Under the pieces are notes generated by a model that made no database searches, was not told the origin of the DNA, and saw only the letters and a program-made list of their open reading frames with translations. Shown one piece after another: positions 17,296-26,076 of a stretch of 64,000 bases of DNA (position 1 is the stretch's first letter; the number at the start of each line of letters is the position of its first letter). The translations under genes and the position numbers were made by a program. This DNA comes from Oscillospiraceae bacterium (GTDB taxonomy: Bacteria > Bacillota > Clostridia > Oscillospirales > UBA929). Location: contig JAISCT010000042.1 of the NCBI GenBank assembly GCA_031265355.1, forward strand, positions 1 through 64,000, given 5' to 3'.

Positions 17296-18138
17296 TCACT
17301 CCGAAATGTCAAAGCTCTTGATCACAAACACCTGCTGGAGCTTCCCCAGCTCGACGGACGGACGGATGACCGCGTAGGCCGAGATGCCGGTCTCGTCCAT
17401 ATACAGATCTGTCACCGTGCCTATGACAATGTCGCGCGGGTACTTGCCGCCGATGCCGGATGTGAGCACGGGGTCCCCATTTTTCACATCCACGTCCTTT
17501 GACAGGTACGACATGCGCAAAAGCCCCTGCCGCATGAGGTCAAAATTTCCCTCCACCACCGCCGACAGGCCCGTGCGGAAGATGAACGCGCCGGCCTCCA
17601 TGTCGGTGTCGATGAGGGTGGTGACCGTCGACCAGGTCGCCCCCACCTCACCGATCACTCCGACGAGGTACCCTGCCTCGTTGATGACACACTGCCCCGG
17701 AGCAATGCCATTGCTGGAACCCCGGCTGAGCGTGAGCGCGGATGCCCAATTGGACGCGTCCCGCTCGGTGATCGTGGCTGATTCAAATACAAAATCCCGC
17801 CGCCGCTCGGAGAGACCCAGCAACTGGCGCAGCCGTTCGTTCTCATCGTTCGAGGCCTCCGACAGCCGGGCCGCCGCCTCCATCTTGGCAATCTGGATCT
17901 TCAGCCGTTCGTTCTCATCCTTCAGCGCGTCATGCTCGTACATGTAACCGTAGAGAGAAGCGATGGAATCCGACAACCTGGCGATTCCCGACTGCAGCGG
18001 CTGGAACACCGTGCCCAACAGGTTTGACACCGGCGAGGCGTAGCCGCCGGTGAGCGAGGAGGCGACAGCCAGCACAAGCACCAGCAGCACCGCCGCCACA
18101 GCCGCCAGCAGACCTTTGTGCCGCAAGAAAAAACGCAT
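17296..18138 (-). CDS. mreC: Rod-shape determining protein MreC
   Basis: A 280-residue protein: N-terminal transmembrane helix (about 9-29), a coiled coil (about 60-100, LKDENERLKIQIAKMEAAAR), then the MreC beta-domain with VITERDASNW, VGVIGEVG and LTSGIGGKYPRDI. The start at 18138 is the ATG giving MRFFLRHKG; the longer frame upstream runs through maf and lacks a signal. The gene starts one base after the maf stop. It organises PBP2 outside the membrane. mreB, usually upstream, is absent here and replaced by maf. Confidence 0.92.
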   Translation of the reverse strand: MRFFLRHKGLLAAVAAVLLVLVLAVASSLTGGYASPVSNLLGTVFQPLQSGIARLSDSIASLYGYMYEHDALKDENERLKIQIAKMEAAARLSEASNDENERLRQLLGLSERRRDFVFESATITERDASNWASALTLSRGSSNGIAPGQCVINEAGYLVGVIGEVGATWSTVTTLIDTDMEAGAFIFRTGLSAVVEGNFDLMRQGLLRMSYLSKDVDVKNGDPVLTSGIGGKYPRDIVIGTVTDLYMDETGISAYAVIRPSVELGKLQQVFVIKSFDISE

Positions 18139-18139
18139 G

Positions 18140-18724
18140 CTATCTTCCACCTTCCAGCAGTGCAACGCCAAACTCGGCCAGCATGATCCCGAGCCGGCAC
18201 AGCGGCAGGCCCATGACATTGTAAAAATCACCGTGTACGCGCGCCACGATCAGCGCGCCGCGCCCCTGGATCCCGTACGCGCCGGCCTTGTCCATCGGTT
18301 CGCCGGAATCCACATACGCGGCAATCTCCGCCGCCGTCAGCGGCCGGAAGACGACCTCCGTCCGCTCGCACGCGGTGCGCACGCGCGCGCCGCGCCGCAC
18401 GGTGACGCCGGTGTACACCTCGTGTGCACACCCGGACAGCAGCGCGAGCATCTCCGCCGCCTCGGCGCCGTCGCGCGGCTTACCCAGCAGCCGACCATCT
18501 AGACAAACCAGCGTGTCGGCCGCGATGATCACGTCGTCCGCCTCGTACCGGCGCGTCACGGCATCGGCCTTGGCCTGCGAGAGTCGGCGCACGGTCTCCT
18601 CCGGGGCGGCGGCGTCCGGCACCGTCTCGTCGCAGAGGGGCTCGCAGGTGAGAAAATCGACCAGACCCGCCTGCGCAAGCAACATCCGCCGGCGCGGCGA
18701 GGCCGACGCGAGTATGATCTTCAT
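18140..18724 (-). CDS. maf: Maf/YhdE family nucleoside triphosphate pyrophosphatase
   Basis: A 194-residue Maf protein with the opening LASASPRRRMLLAQAG, the catalytic IIAADTLVCLDG and the GAYGIQGRGA block. Maf proteins hydrolyse non-canonical nucleoside triphosphates and were first linked to septum formation. It heads the maf-mreC-mreD-mrdA run, an order often seen in Bacillota. Confidence 0.93.
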   Translation of the reverse strand: MKIILASASPRRRMLLAQAGLVDFLTCEPLCDETVPDAAAPEETVRRLSQAKADAVTRRYEADDVIIAADTLVCLDGRLLGKPRDGAEAAEMLALLSGCAHEVYTGVTVRRGARVRTACERTEVVFRPLTAAEIAAYVDSGEPMDKAGAYGIQGRGALIVARVHGDFYNVMGLPLCRLGIMLAEFGVALLEGGR

Positions 18725-18766
18725 GGCAACCTCCGAAAACTCCTGCCTCGTGCAACCGCTCTGAGA

Positions 18767-19030
18767 TTATTTCTTCCCAAAACGGCGGTAAAGCAAACCG
18801 GCGGCGCCCATACAGAGGATCACGCTGACCGACAGCTGAATCGTCAGGCCAAATTTCAGGCGCAGCACCACGAGCTCCAACACCAGCGGGTTCTCCGGCG
18901 ACAGACCGAAACTCTGCCCAAAACTCAGCCACTGCAGGGCGGGCACCGACCGGGTCAGTTCCCCGATCAGCAGCCCTATTACCGCGCCGGCCATCAAAAA
19001 GAGCGCCAGCAGCCATCTGCGCCCTCTCAT
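18767..19030 (-). CDS. DUF4321 small membrane protein
   Basis: An 87-residue protein with two transmembrane helices (about 6-26 and 61-80), the first followed by IGELTRSVPALQWLSFG. This fits DUF4321, a small family seen next to maf/mre genes in Clostridia; its function is unknown. It overlaps the end of the transketolase gene by four bases and precedes maf by 43 bases. Confidence 0.8.
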   Translation of the reverse strand: MRGRRWLLALFLMAGAVIGLLIGELTRSVPALQWLSFGQSFGLSPENPLVLELVVLRLKFGLTIQLSVSVILCMGAAGLLYRRFGKK

Positions 19031-19959
19031 AATGTCTGTTTCCGCTCGTACACCCGGACGGCCGCGGCGGCGATATCCACGGCGTTTAAGCGGAACCGGC
19101 CGCGGAGGTAATCCTCCGGGCCCACCTCGCCGAACTGATCTTGCACGCCCACGCGCTCCACCGGCACGGGCGCGGTCTCCCCCAGTACCTCACAGACGGC
19201 GCTGCCGAGTCCGCCCACCACGTTGTGGTTCTCACAGGTCACCACGGCACCCGTCTCGCGCGCGCAGCGCTCAAGCAACGCGCGGTCGACCGGCTTCCAG
19301 GTAAACAAGTTCACGACGCGCGCCTCGATGCCCCGGGCGGACAGCTCGTCCGCCGCTTTCAGCGCCTCCGCCACCAAAATACCCGAGGCCACCAGCGTCA
19401 CATCCCGACCGCCGCGCAGCGTCTCTCCACGGCCAATCGTGAACTCCGAGCCCTCTCCAAACACCGACACCGCGTTCTTCCGCATCAACCTGATGTAGTA
19501 CACCCCGTAGCTCTCCGCCAATTGCGGCAGCAGCGCGCGCAGCTGCACCGAGTCGGTCGGCTCGATCAGTGTGATCTCCGGGACCGCACGCAGCACCGCC
19601 ATGTCCTCCAGCGGCATGTGCGTGCCTCCGTTGTACGCCGCCGTCACCCCGGGGTCCGTCCCCACGATCCGCACGTTCAGCCGCGCGTACGCCGCCGAGA
19701 TGAACACCTGGTCGCACACGCGGCGCGACGCGAAGCAAGCAAACGAGTGCGCAAACGGGATCTTTCCCGTGGCCGACAGCCCGGCCGCCACACCCACCAT
19801 ATTTGCCTCCGCGATCCCGCAGTTCACAAAACGATCCGGATAGGCCTGGGCAAACGGCTTCATCCCCGACGAACTCATGAGGTCCGCATCCAGCGCCACG
19901 ATCCGCTTGTCCGCCGCCGCCAGCGCCGTCAGCGTCTCACAGTATATCTCCCGCATCAT
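19027..19959 (-). CDS. Transketolase, C-terminal subunit
   Basis: A 310-residue split-transketolase subunit carrying the pyrimidine-binding domain (SSGMKPFAQAYPDRFVNCGIAEANMVGVAAG, in which the cofactor-activating Glu lies in GIAEAN) and the C-terminal domain (GAVVTCENHNVVGGLGSAV). With the preceding N-terminal subunit it forms one enzyme of the non-oxidative pentose phosphate route. The start at 19959 (MMREIYC) has AAAAGGA seven bases upstream; a GTG at 20001 would overlap the upstream gene by ten bases and is an alternative. Confidence 0.9.
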   Translation of the reverse strand: MMREIYCETLTALAAADKRIVALDADLMSSSGMKPFAQAYPDRFVNCGIAEANMVGVAAGLSATGKIPFAHSFACFASRRVCDQVFISAAYARLNVRIVGTDPGVTAAYNGGTHMPLEDMAVLRAVPEITLIEPTDSVQLRALLPQLAESYGVYYIRLMRKNAVSVFGEGSEFTIGRGETLRGGRDVTLVASGILVAEALKAADELSARGIEARVVNLFTWKPVDRALLERCARETGAVVTCENHNVVGGLGSAVCEVLGETAPVPVERVGVQDQFGEVGPEDYLRGRFRLNAVDIAAAAVRVYERKQTL

Positions 19960-19991
19960 CTTCGGTTCCTTTTCCAGCGCCGCCTTCACAA

Positions 19992-20858
19992 TCACACCCA
20001 CGCCTGCGCGCCCCCTCTCACAGCCGCTTCCGCGGCTTCCAGCACCGCCCGGGCGCTCGTCAGCGCCCCGTCCATCTCCGCCTTTGTGAACTGGACATGA
20101 TGGTTGAACTCACGCCCCTCCACAAAAGGACAGCCCTTGCCCTTCACGGTCTTCAGCACGATCATCGAGGGCGCGCCCTCCTGTGCCAGCGCGCGCGCCA
20201 CCGCCGCGTCCAGCGCCTCCACATCGTGCCCGTCCACCGTCTGCGTGTACCACCCAAAGGCCGCAAATTTCGCCGCCAAGTCCCCCGTGTCGAGTACTTT
20301 TTTCACGTAGCCGTCGAGCTGCTGGCCGTTGTTGTCACAAAACGCGATCAGGTTGTCCAGCTTGTAGTGCGGCGCAAACAGCGCCCCTTCCCACACTTGC
20401 CCCTCGTCGCATTCTCCGTCCCCCAAAACCAAAAACGTCCGCGCGCGCGCGCCGTCCATCCGCTGCCCCAGCGCCAACCCGCACGCCGTCGACATGCCCT
20501 GCCCCAGCGACCCCGTCGTCATGTCGATCCCGGGCGTCTTCAGCCGGTCGCAGTGCGAGGGCAGACGCGTCCCCGGCTTGTTCAGCGTCAGCAGCTCTTC
20601 CCGCGGGAAATAGCCCTTCAGCGCCAGCGTCGCGTACACCGCCGGCCCCGCGTGCCCCTTCGACACCACAAGCCGGTCGCGCTCCGCCCATTCCGGTCGT
20701 GCCGGGTCCACACGCATCGCGCCGCCGTAGAGCACGGCCAACGTCTCCACCAAGCTCAGCGCTCCGCCGACGTGCCCGAAGCCCAGCGCCGCGAATTCTT
20801 CCAGCGCCGCCACCCGGATCTGTTCCGCCAGCAGCCGCAGTTCTTCTTTCTTTCCCAA
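19992..20858 (-). CDS. Transketolase, N-terminal subunit
   Basis: A 288-residue subunit with the thiamine pyrophosphate domain: FGHVGGALSLVETL, SKGHAGPAVYATLA, GSLGQGMSTACG and the TPP motif GDGECDEGQVWE ending at DNNGQQ. The start is taken as TTG at 20858, which follows GGAGG by seven bases; the frame extends further but without any ribosome site. Splitting of transketolase into two genes is common in Clostridia and archaea. Confidence 0.9.
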   Translation of the reverse strand: MGKKEELRLLAEQIRVAALEEFAALGFGHVGGALSLVETLAVLYGGAMRVDPARPEWAERDRLVVSKGHAGPAVYATLALKGYFPREELLTLNKPGTRLPSHCDRLKTPGIDMTTGSLGQGMSTACGLALGQRMDGARARTFLVLGDGECDEGQVWEGALFAPHYKLDNLIAFCDNNGQQLDGYVKKVLDTGDLAAKFAAFGWYTQTVDGHDVEALDAAVARALAQEGAPSMIVLKTVKGKGCPFVEGREFNHHVQFTKAEMDGALTSARAVLEAAEAAVRGGAQAWV

Positions 20859-20934
20859 AGTCGACCCTCCCGTCTTTGTCTGCTCCCTATGTCTTAATTG
20901 GGACCCATGTGGATTGATACTTATTTTTCCAGTC

Positions 20935-22314
20935 TCAGTAGACTGTCTTGTCGCGGACGTAGTCGGCCAGCGCCTCAATGGGGATCCGTTCCTGCGCCAT
21001 GGTGTCGCGGTCTCGGACCGTGACGCGGCGGTCCTCCAGGGAGTCAAAGTCAAAGGTGGCGCACAGCGGCGTGCCGATCTCGTCCTGTCGGCGGTAGCGC
21101 TTGCCGATGGAACCGGCATCGTCGAAATCCGCCATACAGGTCCTGGCCAGCGTCTCGTACACCGGGCGGGCCTCGTCCGTCAGCTTCCGCGACAGCGGCA
21201 GCACAGCGGCCTTGAAAGGGGCTAGCGCCGGGTGGAGGCGCAGCACAGTGCGCACGTCGTTCTTCTCCGCATCCACGACCTCCTCGTCGTAGGCGTCGAT
21301 CAGAAACGCCAGCGCCACACGGTCGGCGCCGAGAGACGGCTCGATGACGTAGGGGATGTATTTTTCGTCCCGCTCCTGATCGAAGTATTCCATTGACTCG
21401 CCCGCGTGCGTCTGGTGCTGGGTGAGGTCGAAGTCGGTGCGATCGGCGATACCCCAGAGCTCGCCCCAACCAAACGGGAACAGGAACTCAAAATCGGTCG
21501 TAGCGGCCGAATAGTGCGATAGCTCGGCCTGTTCGTGGTCACGCAGACGCAGGTTTTCCTCCCGCAGACCGAGCCCCAGCAACCACTGCCGGCAGTAGTC
21601 CTTCCAGTAGACGAACCATTCGAGGTCCGTACCGGGCCGGCAGAAGAACTCCAGTTCCATCTGTTCGAATTCTCGCGTGCGAAATGTGAAGTTGCCGGGC
21701 GTTATCTCGTTGCGAAACGACTTGCCGATCTGCGCCACGCCGAAGGGAATCTTCCGGCGGGTGGCGCGCTGGATGTTCTTAAACTGCACAAAGATCCCCT
21801 GCGCGGTCTCGGGGCGCAGAAAGATCTCGTTCTTGGCATCCTCCGTCACGCCCTGAAATGTCTTAAACATCAGGTTGAAGGTGCGAATGTCGGTAAAATC
21901 GTGCGCGCCGCAATCCGGACAGGCGATGCCGTGGTCTCGGATATAGTCCGTCATACGGGCAAAGTCCCAGCCCGCAGGGTTTTCGCCGGCGTCTTCGATC
22001 AGCTTGTCCGCCCGGTGCCTGGTCTTGCAGGCTTTGCAGTCCATCAGCGGGTCGGAAAAGCCGCCCACATGGCCGGAGGCCACCCACACTTGGGGGTTCA
22101 TCAAAATGGCGCTGTCGAGCCCCACGTTGTGCGGGGATTCCTGCACAAACTTCTTCCACCAGGCCCGTTTCACATTGTTTTTGAACTCCGCGCCCAGCGG
22201 TCCGTAGTCCCAAGTGTTGGCCAGCCCGCCGTAGATCTCGCTGCCGGGGAACACAAAACCGCGCCCCTTGCACAGCGACACGATTTTCTCCATCGTCTTC
22301 TCGGTATTTTGCAT
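20935..22314 (-). CDS. glyS: Glycyl-tRNA synthetase (dimeric type)
   Basis: A 459-residue class II synthetase of the homodimeric (archaeal/eukaryal-like) type. Motifs are [13 protein letters not shown] near the N-terminus, the zinc-binding cysteines CKACKTRH and CPDCGAH, motif 2 [19 protein letters not shown] and motif 3 [12 protein letters not shown]. It charges tRNA-Gly such as the one at 14295. The start at 22314 follows GGAGG by eight bases. I searched the leader for a T-box (a GGGTGG..CGCG-type sequence) and found none. Confidence 0.95.
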   Translation of the reverse strand: MQNTEKTMEKIVSLCKGRGFVFPGSEIYGGLANTWDYGPLGAEFKNNVKRAWWKKFVQESPHNVGLDSAILMNPQVWVASGHVGGFSDPLMDCKACKTRHRADKLIEDAGENPAGWDFARMTDYIRDHGIACPDCGAHDFTDIRTFNLMFKTFQGVTEDAKNEIFLRPETAQGIFVQFKNIQRATRRKIPFGVAQIGKSFRNEITPGNFTFRTREFEQMELEFFCRPGTDLEWFVYWKDYCRQWLLGLGLREENLRLRDHEQAELSHYSAATTDFEFLFPFGWGELWGIADRTDFDLTQHQTHAGESMEYFDQERDEKYIPYVIEPSLGADRVALAFLIDAYDEEVVDAEKNDVRTVLRLHPALAPFKAAVLPLSRKLTDEARPVYETLARTCMADFDDAGSIGKRYRRQDEIGTPLCATFDFDSLEDRRVTVRDRDTMAQERIPIEALADYVRDKTVY

Positions 22315-22548
22315 CCGCGCTTCCTCCGTCCAGCCCATTTTTGCGAGGGCCTGTCCCGCCCGGGGAACCCCCCGGACCCCACCCGCGGCCCCTTCGTTCT
22401 TTTTTATCCTACCAATGATCCGTTCCGTTTGCAAGGAATTTTTTTGCTTCGTCGCCGGCTGCGGCGCCGACTGGGGACCCGCGAACCCGGATGCGGACAT
22501 TCTTTATCGCGGGAGATGTGGAAAATCTCTTTACAATTTCGACCATAT

Positions 22549-22564
22549 TGTCAGTTATCTGACA
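22549..22564. promoter_or_regulatory. Palindrome upstream of glyS
   Basis: TGTCAG-TTAT-CTGACA is a perfect 6-base-arm dyad in the 330-base gap between spmB and glyS. Downstream on the plus strand TTGTCT (22587) and TATAGT (22610) are 17 bases apart, but no gene follows in that direction. The rest of the gap shows nothing recognisable. Confidence 0.35.
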
Positions 22565-22646
22565 TTTCTCTCCATATGTTTCTTGTCTTTTCCAGAAAAC
22601 GCCGGTATAGTGTAAGCAAGGAGTCATGTGCGCGTGTCAGTCGACT

Positions 22647-23171
22647 TTATGCTGGGAAGAGCCAACTGGCACTCCAGGCCGCCGCCAAAAAACCCGCGAC
22701 GTCGGCCAGCAGCGCCGCGATGAGCGTATAGCGGCCGCGGACGACGCCCGCGGCGCCAAAGTAGACGCCCACCGCGTAAAACGTGGTTTCGCTGGAACCC
22801 AGCATCACGGCCGCCGTCCGACCGACCGGCGAATCGGCGCCGTATGTCCGCATCAGTTCGGCGCCCATGGCCAGCGCGCCGCCGCCGCTGAACGGGCGCA
22901 GGAGCACCAGCGGTGCGCAGGCCGCCGGAATGCCCGCTCGCCCCAGCCAGGGAGCCAACAGGCGCGTCGCCAGATCCAGCGCACCCGATGCGCGCAGCAT
23001 GTGAATGCCGGTGAGCAGCATCACGAGCGTGGGCAAGATGCGTACGAGCACCCGCAAACCGTCGCCGGCACCGGCAGTCAGCGCGCCCGCCAGGTCCACA
23101 CCCCGGTGCATGGCCCAGCCGCCCACACACAGTAAGATGAGCGGCACAGACAACGCAAACGCCGCGTTCAT
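22647..23171 (-). CDS. spmB: Spore maturation protein B
   Basis: A 174-residue membrane protein with about four helices. The blocks GDGLRVLVRILPTLVMLLTGIHMLRASG, RPFSGGGALAMGAELM and GSSETTFYAVGVYFGAAGV are typical SpmB. The start at 23171 overlaps the spmA stop in an ATGA arrangement. SpmA and SpmB are needed for spore core dehydration in Bacillus and Clostridium. The gene ends 330 bases before glyS. Confidence 0.93.
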   Translation of the reverse strand: MNAAFALSVPLILLCVGGWAMHRGVDLAGALTAGAGDGLRVLVRILPTLVMLLTGIHMLRASGALDLATRLLAPWLGRAGIPAACAPLVLLRPFSGGGALAMGAELMRTYGADSPVGRTAAVMLGSSETTFYAVGVYFGAAGVVRGRYTLIAALLADVAGFLAAAWSASWLFPA

Positions 23172-23752
23172 ACCGGCCACACCCGGGCCATCAGCTTGGC
23201 CGACAGGACCCCCACAGCCACGGAGGCGGCGGAGCTGATCCAAACCGCCGGCAGGATGTCAAAGGGCGCCGCCGCGCCCGCTGCCGCGCGCACTCCGGCT
23301 ACGGTGACTGGGATGAGCTGGAGCGACGCGGTGTTCAGCACCACCAGCATGCACAGGGCGTCTGAGGCCGCCTCCGTTCCGCCCGACAGCGCTCGCAGGC
23401 GCCGGGCGGCCGCAAGGCCCGGCGGCGTGGCCGCATTGCCAAGCCCGAGCAGGTTGGCCGACAGATTGGCCGAGAGTGCCTCCATGGCCTCTTCGTCGCC
23501 CCGCGCGGTGCGAAACAGCCTCTCAAGCGGTCGGCGCAACACCCGAGCCAGTACTCGGGCCAACCCGCTCCGGCGCATGACCTCCATGACGCCGCTCCAG
23601 AGGCATAGGACGCCGCCCATGGCCACGCAGAGCTCTACAGCCGCCGAGGCACCCTCCACCACCCCGCGGGACAACGCTTCCGTCCGGCCTGTGAGCAGGG
23701 CACACAGGACCGACGCCCCCACCATGCAAATCCACACCCAGGACAAGACCAC
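23168..23752 (-). CDS. spmA: Spore maturation protein A
   Basis: A 194-residue membrane protein of SpmA type: WSGVMEVMRRSGL, NLSANLLGLGNAATPPGLAA and LVVLNTASLQLIPVTV are diagnostic. The start is taken as GTG at 23752, six to seven bases after AGAGGGG; the frame continues upstream for about 200 codons through AT-rich non-coding sequence, which is not credible. The length equals the usual 195 or so residues. It is coupled to spmB. Confidence 0.92.
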   Translation of the reverse strand: MVLSWVWICMVGASVLCALLTGRTEALSRGVVEGASAAVELCVAMGGVLCLWSGVMEVMRRSGLARVLARVLRRPLERLFRTARGDEEAMEALSANLSANLLGLGNAATPPGLAAARRLRALSGGTEAASDALCMLVVLNTASLQLIPVTVAGVRAAAGAAAPFDILPAVWISSAASVAVGVLSAKLMARVWPV

Positions 23753-24182
23753 AAAACGACCCCTCTTCCCGGCCGAAACGCCGGCCACTGCCAGTGTATG
23801 TCCGGGCCCGGGGCGATATGTCCGCCAGGTCTCTGCTGCGGCATGGCGCGAACGGCACGACGCGGTTTGCACCGGATTGCAAAAAAAGTGCGAAAATAGG
23901 TAAAATATCCAGTTCCGTTTTTTCCAATTTTGCGAAAAAAATTCCACGAAAGTAAATTTTTTTCCTGCCATTTTCATTCTTTTTTGGGATTTCTTTGAAC
24001 CTTTCATGCATTTCGGCAGCTGGGAATCGTGTGCGGAAAAATTATCCATTCCCAGAAGCCCTTCTCGCACAAGGTTTCTCGGTTTTTCTTGCATTTTTTG
24101 TAAAATATTTGAATTTCTATATTTTTTCAGATTATTACTATATTTTCTTAGAAACATTTTTATCCATATTATTACAATGGCA

Positions 24183-24210
24183 TTGACATTTTTATGAATT
24201 CTGCTATAAT
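24183..24210 (+). promoter_or_regulatory. Sigma-A promoter of the AbrB-like gene
   Basis: TTGACA (24183-24188), 16-base spacer, TATAAT (24205-24210), 57 bases before the start codon. The preceding stretch from about 23880 is very AT-rich and contains no gene. Confidence 0.75.
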
Positions 24211-24266
24211 ATGAAGTGTACAGAAGAATCCGGCATTCTTCTACCATTTTACGGAGGGACATGACG

Positions 24267-24509
24267 ATGAAATCAACCGGTATCGTGAGGAAGGTAGATG
24301 AGCTCGGACGGATTGTCCTGCCCATCGAGCTGCGCCGCAACCTGAACATCGGGGAGAAAGACAGCTTGGAAATTTACGTGGAGGGCGCCTCCATCGTACT
24401 AAAGAAATATGAACCCTCCTGCATCTTCTGTGGAGAAGACCACAACACGGTGGACTACAAAGGCAAAGTGGTGTGTGCTGCCTGTATCAAGGGCCTCGAA
24501 CAGCTCTGA
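24267..24509 (+). CDS. AbrB/SpoVT-type transition-state regulator with zinc-ribbon tail
   Basis: An 80-residue protein. Residues 1-50 are a swapped-hairpin AbrB domain (GIVRKVDELGRIVLPIELRR, GEKDSLEIYVEG). The tail carries CIFC and CAAC, likely a small zinc site. This layout is common in clostridial AbrB paralogues that act at entry into sporulation. The start at 24267 is eight bases after GGAGGG; an ATG at 24261 is too close. Confidence 0.9.
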   Translation: MKSTGIVRKVDELGRIVLPIELRRNLNIGEKDSLEIYVEGASIVLKKYEPSCIFCGEDHNTVDYKGKVVCAACIKGLEQL

Positions 24510-24530
24510 TTCGTCCGTTGAACACAAACA

Positions 24531-24559
24531 GCCCGGGACTGACGTCCCGGGCCTTTTTT
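24531..24559 (+). terminator. Terminator after the AbrB-like gene
   Basis: CCCGGGAC and GTCCCGGG around a TGAC loop, followed by CCTTTTTT. It sits 22 bases after the stop codon. Confidence 0.9.
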
Positions 24560-24577
24560 CGCCTGTGCGGCGCTGCC

Positions 24578-24985
24578 TCAGAGATTCAAAGAGATGTTGT
24601 CGGTGCCGTTTCGCTCAAACTCTGCGATGTAGGCCGTGATCCGCTCGTTCAGTTCCTCCACGTCGTCCTGGTCCACCGACGCCTCCTGCATGTCGCGCCG
24701 CGCCAGCTCCTCGGCCAGGATCTCAAAAAACACCGTGTCTTCATAGTCCATGATGGCCTCGTGGATCCCGCCCTCCGCAAACGCGCGGGACGGAATGATG
24801 TTTTCTCCCATGTGCTCGTAGAGCGCCGTGAGGCCCTCCTTCTCACACAGTCCAAATACGAGACTCTCCACCTCGTCGTAGTCGACGATGCGATCTTCGC
24901 TGCGGGTGGAATTGAGGATCCAATTCCCGATATACACCATGTCCAACAGCCGTCTGAACTGTTTGGGGCTGAATTCCAATCGCAT
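24578..24985 (-). CDS. Acidic hypothetical protein
   Basis: A 135-residue protein I do not recognise. It has no signal peptide or membrane helix, is rich in Asp/Glu and Arg, and appears mostly helical (LAEELARRDMQ, VEELNERITAYIAEFERNG). The start at 24985 follows GAGGGACGG. It lies 66 bases after khpB on the same strand and could be the last gene of the rpmH-yidC operon. The real ribosome site and length argue for a genuine gene. Confidence 0.6.
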   Translation of the reverse strand: MRLEFSPKQFRRLLDMVYIGNWILNSTRSEDRIVDYDEVESLVFGLCEKEGLTALYEHMGENIIPSRAFAEGGIHEAIMDYEDTVFFEILAEELARRDMQEASVDQDDVEELNERITAYIAEFERNGTDNISLNL

Positions 24986-25051
24986 ACCGTCCCTCCCTCG
25001 CAAGCATCCCGGCCCAAGTCAATACCCGATCCTGCATGTATGATATTATGC

Positions 25052-26026
25052 TCATTCGTCGTCTGTTTCGGGCGGCGCACCGGAGATCCTGTCGTACGGA
25101 CGGGGGTTCCCGGGCGGTGTAAAGGGCTGTGTCCGGGGCGGGCCACTGGGCCGAGGCGTCCCACCGCCGGGCCGGGGCGCGTCATAACGCTTGTATCCGC
25201 CGGCACCGGCGCCGCTGCCGGCACGGTTGTCCGGCCGCCCGTAGCCGCCGCCTTGGCGGCCCTGGAAACCACTCTGCGGGGGCCGTCCGCCGCCCTGGGA
25301 GCGCCCCCCGCCGAACGGGGACCGCTCACCAAACTGAGGCCGCCCGCCGCCCTGACGGGGCCTGTCGCTGCGGAGCGGGCGCGGGCCCGCCGGCCGAACG
25401 CCTCCCCCCTCGCACACGATCACGACGCGGCGGTGCGGCTCCACGCCGATGGAACGGGTAGAGACGCCTTCCATGTCCTGCAGCGCCGCGTGGATGATGT
25501 GCCGCTCGTAGGAGTTCATGGGTTCGAGAGACAAGTTTTTCCGGTACTTAAGCGCCTTGGCAGCCATCTTCTTGGCCAACCGTTGCAGAGCTTCCACGCG
25601 CTTCGCCCGATAATTTTCCGCGTCGATCGTCACGCGGGCGGGGTGTTCATCACCCCGATTGACCGCATAATTGACAAGATGCTGAATGGCGTCCAGCGTG
25701 TCCCCCCTGTGCCCGATCAGAAACCCGAGGCCGGACCCGAGCAGTTCGATGTTCAGTGTGCCGTCCGCCGCCTCTACGATGCGGGCGGTTGCGGTTGACT
25801 GAAGCCGCGCCAGCAGTCCCGTCAAAAATTCCTCCGCCTTCGCGGCGCGGGAGCGCACGTAGGAAACCCGCACGCGCGCCAGCGCGCCGCCGATCCCCAA
25901 GAAGCCGGTCTTTGCCTTCTCCAGGACCTCCACCGTCACCTGATCCCGGTCGAGATGCAACTCGTCCAGGGCGGCCTGAATGGCCGCGTCGATTGTCTTG
26001 CCAGTTTTTTCCAGATATGCCTCCAT
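25052..26026 (-). CDS. khpB: RNA-binding protein KhpB (Jag/SpoIIIJ-associated) with a long RG/P-rich tail
   Basis: A 324-residue protein. Jag-N domain at about 1-52 (LEKAKTGFLGIGG), KH domain at about 85-150 with the loop IGHRGDT, and R3H domain at about 160-205 (MNSYERHIIH, holding the Arg and His). Residues 206-324 form a low-complexity tail rich in Gly, Arg and Pro with repeated GGGRP and RPGG units, which is absent from typical Jag proteins of about 210 residues. KhpB binds RNA and helps control cell growth and shape. The ATG at 26026 starts the Jag-N domain; an ATG at 26080 overlaps the yidC stop and is an alternative. Confidence 0.9.
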   Translation of the reverse strand: MEAYLEKTGKTIDAAIQAALDELHLDRDQVTVEVLEKAKTGFLGIGGALARVRVSYVRSRAAKAEEFLTGLLARLQSTATARIVEAADGTLNIELLGSGLGFLIGHRGDTLDAIQHLVNYAVNRGDEHPARVTIDAENYRAKRVEALQRLAKKMAAKALKYRKNLSLEPMNSYERHIIHAALQDMEGVSTRSIGVEPHRRVVIVCEGGGVRPAGPRPLRSDRPRQGGGRPQFGERSPFGGGRSQGGGRPPQSGFQGRQGGGYGRPDNRAGSGAGAGGYKRYDAPRPGGGTPRPSGPPRTQPFTPPGNPRPYDRISGAPPETDDE

Positions 26027-26076
26027 ATGTCTGACCAATCCTCTCTCGGCGGGCGGGCGATGGACAGGGGGTTTTG

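Noticed and set aside
22315..22500. T-box leader expected before glycyl-tRNA synthetase
   Set aside because: No sequence like AGGGTGGAACCGCG and no paired specifier and terminator hairpins could be seen.
23753..24349. N-terminal extension of SpmA by about 200 residues
   Set aside because: The extension runs through AT-rich intergenic sequence and overlaps the AbrB-like promoter; a GTG with a good ribosome site gives the normal SpmA length.
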